NCBI GenBank assembly: GCA_965216515.1
Contig: OZ244173.1
Span: 2,728,001-2,792,000, forward strand
DNA from: CAXMRP01 sp965216515
GTDB taxonomy: Bacteria > Pseudomonadota > Alphaproteobacteria > Rhizobiales > Afifellaceae
Length of the DNA stretch: 64,000 bases
Reading direction: 5' to 3'
The position numbers were made by a program, and so were the translations under genes. The notes beneath the pieces were generated by a model that was not told where the DNA came from, ran no database searches, and was given only the letters and a program-made list of their open reading frames with translations. How positions within the stretch are numbered: position 1 is the first letter of the stretch; each line of letters begins with the position of its first letter. Positions 18,001 through 24,832 of this stretch are shown here, piece by piece.

Positions 18001-18099
18001 CGGCAACTGCGTGTAGGCATAATACCCCATGAACAGGATCAGCAACGTGGAAAGCGCGCTGACGACGCGCTTGTCGATGGCAAACCTGGCCAGATCCAT
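15046..18099 (-). CDS. RND efflux transporter permease (HAE family)
   Basis: Inner-membrane drug/proton antiporter subunit of 1017 residues, the usual RND length. It starts with cytoplasmic LARFAIDKR and TM1, followed by a porter domain with YPGATAQEVAEEVTD, then the second half starting near LRLRWITVALIVALFIS. The TM4 proton-relay motif reads GMLVDNAIVVVE: the first Asp is kept but the second is Asn. TM10 keeps the lysine in GMLIKNAIVLIDE. It is encoded 4 bases after the adaptor gene. No outer-membrane channel gene is linked, so it presumably uses a TolC-type protein encoded elsewhere. Substrates are unknown. Confidence 0.94.
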   Translation of the reverse strand: MDLARFAIDKRVVSALSTLLILFMGYYAYTQLPRFEDPEFIIRQAQIITPYPGATAQEVAEEVTDTIENAIQQLQGVKEVKSVSTPGLSEVTVEFTIASAKTRLLLDQKFAALRAKISDTESQLPPNAVASTVYDDFGDVYALYFAITGEGFSLTELRDYAKGLQKELVLVPGVSKVLLVGDPQEVIYLDYNPSKLAQLGLSSGQIAQLLEGQNLVAPAGSVETGSSRTAIRLNAGVPDIEAIGEVYINNPGGGQSIRIKDIATVTAGFKEPRGKRLFRDGKPAIGLGISNTQGGNVVTMGEAVKARLAELERDRPIGIELFAISDQATSVKTSINGFVLNVVLALAIVIATLLVFMGLRSGILMGGILLVTVAGTLFGMWAYGLDMQRVSLGALIIALGMLVDNAIVVVEGTLVRTQKGQDTATAATAVVKQTKWPLFGGTIVGFLAFSAIGFSPDNTGEYAGSLFWTITIALLFSWLVAVWLTPYFCTLLLKPQLASGTAEEEHAILRGYRRLLGLALRLRWITVALIVALFISSVLAFGFVKQGFFPASTRNQFVVDYNLPEGSTELQVSRDLAEIERWIRQLDGVTGTNSVVGGGHLRFMLTYSAESGNNAYGQILVDVEDYRVIDGLMPTINNHIAQTYPSSLPKVWKFVLGPGGGSLIEAKFSGTDPVVLRELADQAKNVLRSNGAIAVKDDWGTMTRILRPGINEQAAQRAGLTRGDIAHAIAEFFNGKVVGIYRDSDELIQIVFRPEERTRNDIRQIQDVQIFSPVSGRYIPITQVVDQFDTAFENSRLRRFDRSLSIVAQADPPPGVNATSLFETIRPYVESIPLPPGYALEWKGQYGDSKQANAGLASTLPFGIGAMVIVVILLFDAIRQPMIIWLTVPLAIIGVVYGLIAFGTPLEFMGILGVLSLTGMLIKNAIVLIDETDTQVAGGKAPLDAVVDAAVSRVRPVSLGVLTTVLGVVPLLWDPFFKSLAVVIICGLSFATILTLVVVPTLYAVFFRVGEGGAEAD

Positions 18100-18103
18100 C
18101 AGG

Positions 18104-19348
18104 CTAGTTCCCGCCGTCGGTCGTTCGCACTTTCATGCCTTCCTGCAGGAAGGAAACACCTGCGGTGACGACGGTCTCGCCCTCCAGGAGCCCGTCAGTG
18201 ATCGCGACCCGGTCGCCGGTGGCTTCACCGGCTTTCACGTCACGTCTTGCGACCAGGTCGTTTTCGACCACCCAGACATAGGCCGTTCCGGAAGGGTCCG
18301 ATGCAATCGCCGTTCCTGGTAGGAGCAGGACGGCGCCGCCACTTCCTTTGTCGGCAATTCTGACCTGCCCGATCATGCCCGGAAGAACGATCACGTCCTC
18401 CGGTTGGTCGATTGCAACGCGACCGCGATAGGTTTGCGTGGCGCTGTCTGCCAATGTGGTGAATTCCACCAGTTCGGCTGCAAACGTCTCGCCGCTGACC
18501 GCATCCAGCCGCACGCTGATATCGGGGAGTTGATTCCGGCTGGCTCTGGCGACATCCGGCCCCGGTATGTCAAATGAAAGCTCAAGCCGGTCGAGCTTCT
18601 GCAAGATCACGATGGTCTGCTTGGCCTGGATATTGGCGAAATTGTCGACATCGCGTCGCGCGATGATGCCATCGAACGGCGCCCTCAAAGTTGCATCGGT
18701 CAAGTTGTCCCGCGCGACGTTCAAATTGGCATCGATTCCTTTGATTACGGCGATCTGCGCCGCCACCTCTTCCTCGCGGGCGCCGCTTTCGCCTTTGATC
18801 AGTTCCTGGCGGGCTGCTTCCAGCTGTGCCTCGGCGATTTCGAGATTGGCCTGGTCGCCATCCAGTTTCGCCTTGGCGACGATTCCTTTTTCAAAGAGCT
18901 GCTGCGTGCGGTTTTTTTGCTCCCTGGCGGCTCTTTCCTGCGCTTCGGCTGCGGCGATGCTGGCCTTGAGTGCTGCCAGATCTTCTGTCCTGGCGCCCGA
19001 CATCAGGGCGTCCAGCTGCGCTTCCGCCTGCTCCTTCTGGCTTTCAAGCGCTGTTACCTGCGATTGCAGGTCGTCGGTGTCGAGTCTGGCGATGGCATCG
19101 CCTTCCCGCACCCGGGTCGCCGCCCTTACCGGCAATTCGACGATCTGCCCGGATATCCGAAACGACAGCTCTGCCTGCTGCGCCGGCAGGACAATCGCCG
19201 GATAGCTCTTCTCGCGGACAAGCCGCTCCGCCGCCACGACAATCGTTTTCACCGGGCGGACAACTTCTGCGGCGTTTTCCTCGTCCGCGCTGCAGGCGGC
19301 AAGCAACAGCGCAGACAGGGCCACTGGCGGAACGATGCGTCTTGTCAT
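18104..19348 (-). CDS. RND efflux periplasmic adaptor (membrane-fusion lipoprotein)
   Basis: Adaptor of 414 residues. The lipoprotein signal ends in LLLAAC, with the lipidated cysteine at position 19. A beta-barrel/lipoyl segment follows (ELSFRISGQIVELPVRAATRV), then a long coiled-coil hairpin at about 95-205 rich in Ala/Glu/Gln, the second lipoyl half, and a C-terminal barrel (GTAYVWVVENDLVARRDVKA). It bridges the inner-membrane pump encoded next to the outer-membrane channel. It is the first gene of the efflux operon and has a 17-bp tandem duplication 40 bases upstream of its ATG. No dedicated TetR-type repressor is adjacent. Confidence 0.93.
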   Translation of the reverse strand: MTRRIVPPVALSALLLAACSADEENAAEVVRPVKTIVVAAERLVREKSYPAIVLPAQQAELSFRISGQIVELPVRAATRVREGDAIARLDTDDLQSQVTALESQKEQAEAQLDALMSGARTEDLAALKASIAAAEAQERAAREQKNRTQQLFEKGIVAKAKLDGDQANLEIAEAQLEAARQELIKGESGAREEEVAAQIAVIKGIDANLNVARDNLTDATLRAPFDGIIARRDVDNFANIQAKQTIVILQKLDRLELSFDIPGPDVARASRNQLPDISVRLDAVSGETFAAELVEFTTLADSATQTYRGRVAIDQPEDVIVLPGMIGQVRIADKGSGGAVLLLPGTAIASDPSGTAYVWVVENDLVARRDVKAGEATGDRVAITDGLLEGETVVTAGVSFLQEGMKVRTTDGGN

Positions 19349-19387
19349 ATCGGTGCCCTTCGTAAAACGGCGGCTGGCTGTTTAGGC

Positions 19388-19421
19388 AATATGAAACCCA
19401 ACGAAATATGAAACCCAACGA
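19388..19421. repeat. 17-bp perfect tandem duplication upstream of the efflux operon
   Basis: The unit AATATGAAACCCAACGA occurs twice in immediate succession (19388-19404 and 19405-19421), 40 bases upstream of the adaptor ATG at 19348. It lies in the only plausible promoter region of the pump operon. It could duplicate a regulator half-site or a promoter element; nothing shows which. Confidence 0.7.
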
Positions 19422-19584
19422 ATAGAGAACAACGGCAAAGGTGTCACCATCAAGACCGGGCAACTGCGCCGGGGCAATTTGTGTGCCTTGCTCCCGATGT
19501 CCGGGCCGCGAATTTGCGATTTCTCCGGTACAGCCCCCGGCGCGGGAAGCCGGCGGAATTCCGAAGACAACAACGGGTGATGAA

Positions 19585-19899
19585 ATGGCAGATTTTCACA
19601 GTGGAAATGCCGGTGGGAAAACCGGTCAGGGATCGAGGTCAACGGGCTCAGTCGGCGGCTCATCCCGGATTTTGGTGATGACGGTGGCTACATTTTATAT
19701 GATGACGGCGTCCGCCAACGCGCAAAGCGCGACCGATCCCGTTGAGCCACTCACACCATGCCAGGAGATATTGAGCTCGTCGGATATGCAAAATATTAGG
19801 GCGCGCATGGATGAAATGCATGCCGGAATCGGAAAATACATTAATAATAATCTTGATGGACTAAAATGTACATACGATGAACTGAAAGCCTTTTTGTAA
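19585..19899 (+). CDS. Small exported protein of unknown function
   Basis: About 104 residues from the ATG at 19585. A hydrophobic export-type segment RILVMTVATFYMMTASANAQ occupies about residues 26-45 and ends in a good signal-peptidase site (ANAQ), so a later start is possible. The mature part is only about 60 residues, has two cysteines (TPCQEIL and LKCTYDEL) that could pair, and looks helical. The 3' end and the following sequence are distinctly AT-rich compared with the rest of the window. I recognise no family. The reading frame could extend upstream to 19441, but that part is not protein-like. Confidence 0.5.
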   Translation: MADFHSGNAGGKTGQGSRSTGSVGGSSRILVMTVATFYMMTASANAQSATDPVEPLTPCQEILSSSDMQNIRARMDEMHAGIGKYINNNLDGLKCTYDELKAFL

Positions 19900-20091
19900 A
19901 TTTAGATTTTACAATTGATGTTGAAATAAAAAATAGTACCGGCTATCATTTTAGAGTAGTGTATTATCTGATAAATAGATTAAACACATCAATTCGGCAT
20001 AAAAGATATACTTCGGGATCATTTTCATTCGATTTCGATAAAATATTTACAGGGACATCATAGGGCGTTCCAAAATAGTTATTGATATCGG
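19900..20091. other. AT-rich gap in the accessory island
   Basis: This stretch is far richer in A and T than the flanking genes, which suggests acquired DNA. One frame stays open from about 19880 to 20063 and ends in DFDKIFTGTS, but it has no credible start codon or ribosome-binding site, so I do not call a gene. Confidence 0.4.
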
Positions 20092-20805
20092 ATGGTTCTA
20101 GTGAATTCGGAGCGTGGGATGAGTGAAATACGAGTTGAATCAAAACCTGTAAATCGAGTAGACGGCATTATTCATCTTTATTTGGTTTATCGACCGGATA
20201 CCAATTCGACTTATGATGATTGGAAGATCATTCGTATCGGTCCGACTAATGAGGGTCATAAAAGTCCTTGGGGAGCGACTATTGGAGAGATTGGCATACC
20301 GGTCATAACTTCGACAGACAAGTACAATTTGTCCTATATTGACTATTTGGATGCGATTTGGCCCGGTCCAGATCCCAGTCCCTATTTCAATTGGACCGAT
20401 ACGCAAAATGCAGTGTGGCTAGCCGAAAATCTCCACGGAAGTGCGGTTGTATTCGATGAGGCCGATGGCGACGTTGCCGCCAAATGAGCAACAATGGTTG
20501 TTGTAGCCGATGAGATCGACGGCGAATACAATTACAACGCCTGGTCTTTTACAAAGCTCGGCCTCGATCCATCGATCAATTCCAACGGTGCAATCGGATC
20601 TATTCTGAAGCATACAGGTCTGAACATCGAAGGAAACGAGCCCTACAGTTTCGGTATTGCTCCGTCGATCTACCATCTGATCGGAAAAGTCAGACGATAT
20701 CCTTACGATCGACCCAAAAGAAAAACTGTCGTTCTGTCGGCGGCCGGGGCGGTGGACGGGCGGCAGAGGATGAGTCTGGAGCAATGCAGTCGCAGCAGCT
20801 TGTGA
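20092..20805 (+). pseudogene. Interrupted gene, possible permuted papain-like/RTX-associated domain protein
   Basis: Two open segments in the same frame (20092-20487 and 20488-20805) are separated only by a TGA at 20485-20487, giving about 237 codons in all. Landmarks are GIIHLYLVY, IRIGP, SPWGATIGEIGIP and, after the stop, NYNAW and SINSNGAIGSILKHTGL. From memory these resemble a domain in bacterial RTX-type secreted proteins (H-LYLVY, IRGGP, PWG, W-x-x-M, NSNS), likely a permuted papain/NlpC fold. In those relatives a Trp precedes the A-x-M segment, exactly where the TGA stands, so TGG to TGA is the simplest explanation. The start could be 20092 or the ATG at 20119. A/T-rich composition suggests transfer. 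Confidence 0.55.
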
Positions 20806-20900
20806 CGTACTGCGGCCCTTGCTTGCCGGTGCTTGCCGGTTGTGCACCGTCATGGATGCGAAGGCAGGACGTAAGGGAGGGGCGCCTGCCTGCCGCAGGT

Positions 20901-20916
20901 CCGCCTTGCAAGGCGG
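20901..20916. terminator. 16-bp perfect palindrome between the island and the RpiR operon
   Basis: CCGCCTTGCAAGGCGG is a perfect palindrome 95 bases after the interrupted gene and 18 bases before the RpiR promoter -35. It may be a weak terminator insulating the RpiR operon or a protein-binding site. A 10-bp tandem repeat (GCTTGCCGGT twice) lies at 20821-20840. Confidence 0.45.
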
Positions 20917-20933
20917 GGCTGACATATTGATAC

Positions 20934-20980
20934 TTGCAAAATAAATTGCAGGAACATATAAATATCGCAAGAAAGATTGC
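20934..20980 (+). promoter_or_regulatory. RpiR-operon promoter with two GCAA-N6-TTGC palindromes
   Basis: A -35 TTGCAA (20934-20939) and a -10 TATAAA (20957-20962) are separated by 17 bases. Two copies of GCAA-N6-TTGC overlap this promoter: 20936-20949 covers the -35 and spacer, and 20967-20980 lies just downstream of the -10. Their centres are 31 bp apart, about three helical turns, as expected for a dimer-of-dimers bound to one face of DNA. The regulator gene begins 24 bases later, so autoregulation by the RpiR protein is the natural inference. Confidence 0.75.
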
Positions 20981-21004
20981 ATTATCCTGAATGCCGGGAA
21001 CCCG

Positions 21005-21841
21005 ATGTCCGTTCTTGAAAAGATTTCCGGCACCGCCGGCAGCCTGACACCCAACGAACGCAGGTTGGTGGAGATGGTCATGCAAAGCCCGACGGAAGCT
21101 GCGCTGGGCACGGCGACGGAACTTGCGCGAACGGTCGGTGTGCACGAGGCGACGGCATCACGGCTGGCGCGCAAGCTTGGCTACGAGACCTATGCTGCAT
21201 TCCGGGATGCGCTGCGCGACGAGTTCATCGCGACGCGGGAGACGGCGACACGGTTCGAGAAGACGATTGCGGACACGGATTCCGACACGATCCTGGGCAC
21301 GCTGGCCCGCCAGGAGGCGCAGGCGTTGGGCCGGGTCGAAGATTTCATCTCGCCGCGACAACTCAACGTCGTGGCCGCGCGGTTGATGTCGGCGCGACGA
21401 TTGTATGTTTACGGTTATGGCAATGCCGAAACGCTGGCACTGATGATGCTCAAGCGGTTTCGTCGCTTCGGCAAGGATGTGCACAAGCTCGGCGGCGATC
21501 CGCGCACGCTTGCTGAACAGGCGCTCGGCTTCACCAGGGGCGATGTCGTTTTGACATTTGCGTTTCGGCGCCCGCCGCGAGGCTATGCCCCGTTGGTGGA
21601 TACCGCGCGCGAAGCCGGCGCGACAACCATCGTCATATCCGGCAGCGCAGGGGCCACGCTGGTGCCGCAACCCGACCATCTGCTGGCCGCACCGCGATCG
21701 GGCGACCCCGATTCCTTCCAGACGCTGACCGTTCCCATGACGGTTTGCAATGCCCTTGTCATCGCGGCGGGGCTGACGGCGAAGGACGAGTCGCTGAAAA
21801 AACTCGAACAGCTCGGCGGATTGATCGAGCGCTTCGAATAG
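21005..21841 (+). CDS. MurR/RpiR-family transcriptional regulator with SIS domain
   Basis: Regulator of 278 residues. The N-terminal HTH_6 domain (about 1-77) includes LTPNERRLVEMVM and the recognition region GVHEATASRLARKLGYETYA. A C-terminal SIS phosphosugar-binding domain follows (ARRLYVYGYGNAETLALMM and GDVVLTFAF). RpiR proteins sense phosphorylated sugars or sugar acids. It is the first gene of a module with a binding protein (28 bases downstream), a fused permease, an ATPase and a histidine phosphatase, and two palindromes overlap its promoter. Its ligand may be a phosphorylated compound handled by the phosphatase; that is inference. Confidence 0.92.
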   Translation: MSVLEKISGTAGSLTPNERRLVEMVMQSPTEAALGTATELARTVGVHEATASRLARKLGYETYAAFRDALRDEFIATRETATRFEKTIADTDSDTILGTLARQEAQALGRVEDFISPRQLNVVAARLMSARRLYVYGYGNAETLALMMLKRFRRFGKDVHKLGGDPRTLAEQALGFTRGDVVLTFAFRRPPRGYAPLVDTAREAGATTIVISGSAGATLVPQPDHLLAAPRSGDPDSFQTLTVPMTVCNALVIAAGLTAKDESLKKLEQLGGLIERFE

Positions 21842-21869
21842 ATGCGTTACAAACAGCAGGGAGTAACCA

Positions 21870-22991
21870 ATGAGAATCTTTGATGTGATGCGCTTTGGCG
21901 CAATCAGCGTTTTTCTGTCTGGCGCCGCCTGGGCGGACAGTCATCTTGACAAGATGGGACCGGACGAACTGCTGCCATTGGCCGAGGCCGAAGAAAAGGT
22001 GGTCGTCTATTCCTTCACCAGCCGGATCGGCCGCGTCGAGAGCGCTTTTGAAGATGCCTATCCGAACATCGATCTTCAGGGTTTTGATATTTCCTCCACG
22101 GAGCAGATCGCGCGATTGAAGGCCGAGGCGCAGGCCGGCGTCACCAACGCCGATGTCATCTATATCTCCGACACACCGGTCGTGCTGACCGAATTGCTGA
22201 AATCGGGGATCATCGCGCCTTACGTGCCGCCGCGAATCAGCGATCGTGTGCCGGCGGAGTTTCAGTCCCCGCTTCTGGCGCAGCGCCTTTCCACCAAGGT
22301 GCTCATGTACAATGAAAGCGCCAATCCGGAAGGCGCGCCGGTTTCCAACCTGTGGGCGTTGACCACCGACGAATGGCGTGGCCGCGTGGTGATGGTCGAT
22401 CCGCTGCAACGCGGGGATTATCTCGACCTGATGACCGAGATCGTGTTGCGTTCAGACGAAATGGCCACTGCCTATGAAGCGCAGTTCGGCAAGGCGATCG
22501 ATCTGGGCGCCGCATCCGGCGCCGGCGAGAAATTCATCATGGATCTGTTTGCCAATGATGTGATCCTCGTCGGTTCGACCGATGATGTGAACGCGGCAGT
22601 CGGTGCGATCGGTCAGGCGAATCCGCCGGTCGGATTCACGTCCTACTCCGACCGCAGGGACAATGAGGAGGAGGGCTGGGCCTTGCAGATTGCCAATGAT
22701 GTCCAGCCATCGCCCGGCATCATTTTCCCGGCCGTGGTCGCGCTGGCCGCCAAGCCGAACAATCCCGCCGCAGCCCGGCTGGTCATCGATTTCCTGATGG
22801 GCGACGAGAGCGAAACCGGCGGACCGGGCTTGGCACCCTTTTATGTCGCGGGTGACTATGTCACGCGAACCGACTTACCGCCGCATCCCGACGCGGTCCC
22901 GCTCGACAAGTTCAACGCGTGGCGTATCGATCCGGCCAGGACAGCAACCCTGCGAGCCGACATTGGCGATCTGGTGCTGACACTTCAGTAG
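21870..22991 (+). CDS. ABC importer binding protein, Fe3+/phosphonate-type (AfuA/FbpA-like family)
   Basis: Extracellular solute-binding protein of 373 residues; the signal peptide ends near SGAAWADSH. The mature protein has the family landmarks VVVYSFTS, VESAFEDAYPNIDLQGF, ISDTPVVLTELLKSGII, LMYNESANPEG and LWALTTDEWRGRVVM. This cluster-D family includes ferric-iron, thiamine, 2-aminoethylphosphonate and phosphoglycerate binders. I do not see the adjacent tyrosine pair that coordinates iron in FbpA, and the module has an RpiR regulator and a phosphatase, so an organic phosphate or phosphonate is more likely than iron. That choice is inferred. Confidence 0.88.
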   Translation: MRIFDVMRFGAISVFLSGAAWADSHLDKMGPDELLPLAEAEEKVVVYSFTSRIGRVESAFEDAYPNIDLQGFDISSTEQIARLKAEAQAGVTNADVIYISDTPVVLTELLKSGIIAPYVPPRISDRVPAEFQSPLLAQRLSTKVLMYNESANPEGAPVSNLWALTTDEWRGRVVMVDPLQRGDYLDLMTEIVLRSDEMATAYEAQFGKAIDLGAASGAGEKFIMDLFANDVILVGSTDDVNAAVGAIGQANPPVGFTSYSDRRDNEEEGWALQIANDVQPSPGIIFPAVVALAAKPNNPAAARLVIDFLMGDESETGGPGLAPFYVAGDYVTRTDLPPHPDAVPLDKFNAWRIDPARTATLRADIGDLVLTLQ

Positions 22992-23008
22992 GCGCCCGGA
23001 CACAGGTC

Positions 23009-23028
23009 GGCCGGCATTGTTGCCGGCC
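23009..23028 (+). terminator. Intercistronic stem-loop after binding-protein gene
   Basis: A perfect 8-bp stem GGCCGGCA/TGCCGGCC with a TTGT loop begins 18 bases after the binding-protein stop. There is no T-run. As in the first operon it separates binding-protein and permease genes. Confidence 0.7.
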
Positions 23029-23074
23029 CGCCTGCAATCTACACTTTCGACGCCACTGACAAAGGTTTGCGGTT

Positions 23075-24820
23075 ATGGCCGATATCGCCTTGGGTCGGCA
23101 GGGGCGGCGCATCCCGTTCGGGCAGGGCGCCGTGCTCAAGGCCGTTGTTCTTGCCATGCTGGCCGTGCTGATCGTCCTGCCGCTTGCGCGTACCGTCTCG
23201 TTCACGTTGCAACCGGAAACGATCGAGGCCTGGTCCGACGTTTTGACAGGTCGGCTGTCAACCAATCTGTTCTACAGGCCGCTCGCCAACACGCTGTTGA
23301 TCGGCGTCGTGGTCGCGTCGGCCTGTGTCCTGATCGGCGGATTTCTGGCCTGGCTGGTCGTCATGACCAACGTACCCTGCCGGCGCACGATCGGCGCTAT
23401 GGCGGCGCTGCCTTTCATGATCCCGTCCTTCGCCGCCGCGCTGGCCTGGGGCTCGCTCTTCCGCAACGATCGCGTTGGCGGACAAGTCGGTTGGCTGCAG
23501 GGCATGGGCTTCCATGTGCCCGACTGGCTTGCCTGGGGCATGGTGCCGACCCTGATCGTCCTCACCCTTCACTATTTCAGCCTGGCCTTCACCATTATCG
23601 CCGCAGCGCTTGCCACCGTGAACTCCGATTTGGTCGAAGCGGCACAGATTGCCGGCGCCAGGGGTCGGCGCATCGTGCTCGGCATCGTCCTGCCGGTGAC
23701 GATGCCGGCGCTTATCGCAGCCGGATCGCTGTGTTTTGCCGGCGCCGTCTCCAACTTTGCGACGCCGGCGCTTCTTGGTTTGCCGGTGCGCATGCAGACC
23801 CTTTCCACGCGCCTGTTCGGTATGATCGAAGTCGGCCAGGTCGCCCGCGGCTATGTGATCGGTATCCTGCTGGTGCTGATATCGGCCGCCTTCCTGTGGG
23901 CCGGCAATCGCATCGTCTCCGGTCGGCGTGCCTACGCCACCATTACCGGCAAGGGCGGTCGCGCCAAGCGGTTCGACCTGCACGATGCGCGTTGGCCGCT
24001 GTTCGGCGTGGCGATGATCATTTTGTTGTCATCGACCGTGGTGCCGGCGGTGGTCCTGTTCGCGTCCTCGATGGCCCCGTCGTCGGCCAGTCTTTTTTCG
24101 AACTGGACGCTACACTACTGGATCGGCCCGTCCAGCCCGTCCTTCGCACAGGGCACGCCGGGGATCGTGCACAATCCCGACATCGTGCGGGCCCTGACCG
24201 TGACGCTTGGGCTCGGCGTTGCGGTTGCGTTTGCCGGCATGGCTGTCGGGTTGCTGTCAGCATACACGGTTGCCCGATACCGTACCGGGATCATGTCGGC
24301 GGCGATCACCCAAATCAGTTTCCTGCCGCTTTTGGTGCCCGGAATCGCATTCGGCGCCGCCTATATCGCATATCTAGGCGCACCGATCGGGCCGTTCCCC
24401 GCGCTCTACGGCACATTTGCCCTGCTGGTGATCGCAGGCACCGCTTATCTGTTGCCGTATTCCGTTCAGACCGGGCGGGCGGTGATCCAGCAAGTGAGCG
24501 GCGAGCTTGAGGAAAGCGCACGCATCACAGGTGCCGGTTTTTTCCGACGGTTGCTGGCGATCACCATCCCGCTTTCGGTTCGCGGCCTTGCGGCCGGCGG
24601 CATTCTGATCTTCGTCAAAATCGTCCGGGATCTGTCGCTGGTCGTCTTGTTGTTTACGCCGACGATGCCGGTTCTGTCGGTCGTCGCCTACCGATACGCG
24701 TCGGAAGGCTTCGGGCAGTTCGCCAATGCGATCACCATTGTTATTCTCGCCATATCCATGGCGGCAACACTTATCGCCAACCGGTTGCAAACGAAGTCCC
24801 AGCCCTGGCTGGACACGTGA
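23075..24820 (+). CDS. ABC importer permease with two fused transmembrane domains (FbpB/CysW-type)
   Basis: Inner-membrane protein of 581 residues carrying two BPD_transp_1 domains in one chain, as in FbpB/AfuB. Domain 1 spans about 20-290 and has its ATPase-contact EAA loop at LVEAAQIAGARGRRIVLGIV. Domain 2 spans about 310-575, with its EAA loop at LEESARITGAGFFRRLLAIT. The fusion means a monomeric permease rather than a dimer. The gene lies between the binding protein and the ATPase and is 12 bases from the latter. Confidence 0.92.
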   Translation: MADIALGRQGRRIPFGQGAVLKAVVLAMLAVLIVLPLARTVSFTLQPETIEAWSDVLTGRLSTNLFYRPLANTLLIGVVVASACVLIGGFLAWLVVMTNVPCRRTIGAMAALPFMIPSFAAALAWGSLFRNDRVGGQVGWLQGMGFHVPDWLAWGMVPTLIVLTLHYFSLAFTIIAAALATVNSDLVEAAQIAGARGRRIVLGIVLPVTMPALIAAGSLCFAGAVSNFATPALLGLPVRMQTLSTRLFGMIEVGQVARGYVIGILLVLISAAFLWAGNRIVSGRRAYATITGKGGRAKRFDLHDARWPLFGVAMIILLSSTVVPAVVLFASSMAPSSASLFSNWTLHYWIGPSSPSFAQGTPGIVHNPDIVRALTVTLGLGVAVAFAGMAVGLLSAYTVARYRTGIMSAAITQISFLPLLVPGIAFGAAYIAYLGAPIGPFPALYGTFALLVIAGTAYLLPYSVQTGRAVIQQVSGELEESARITGAGFFRRLLAITIPLSVRGLAAGGILIFVKIVRDLSLVVLLFTPTMPVLSVVAYRYASEGFGQFANAITIVILAISMAATLIANRLQTKSQPWLDT

Positions 24821-24832
24821 GGACGTTGATGG

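Noticed and set aside
20485..20487. TGA as a selenocysteine codon
   Set aside because: The SelA-like protein at 5986-7182 lacks the SelA N-terminal domain and belongs to a catabolic operon, no selB/selC/selD is seen, and the residue expected at this site is Trp, not Cys.
21870..24820. Annotation of the importer as a ferric-iron system
   Set aside because: Family membership alone does not show iron transport; the iron-coordinating tyrosine pair is not evident, and the RpiR and phosphatase neighbours suggest an organic substrate.
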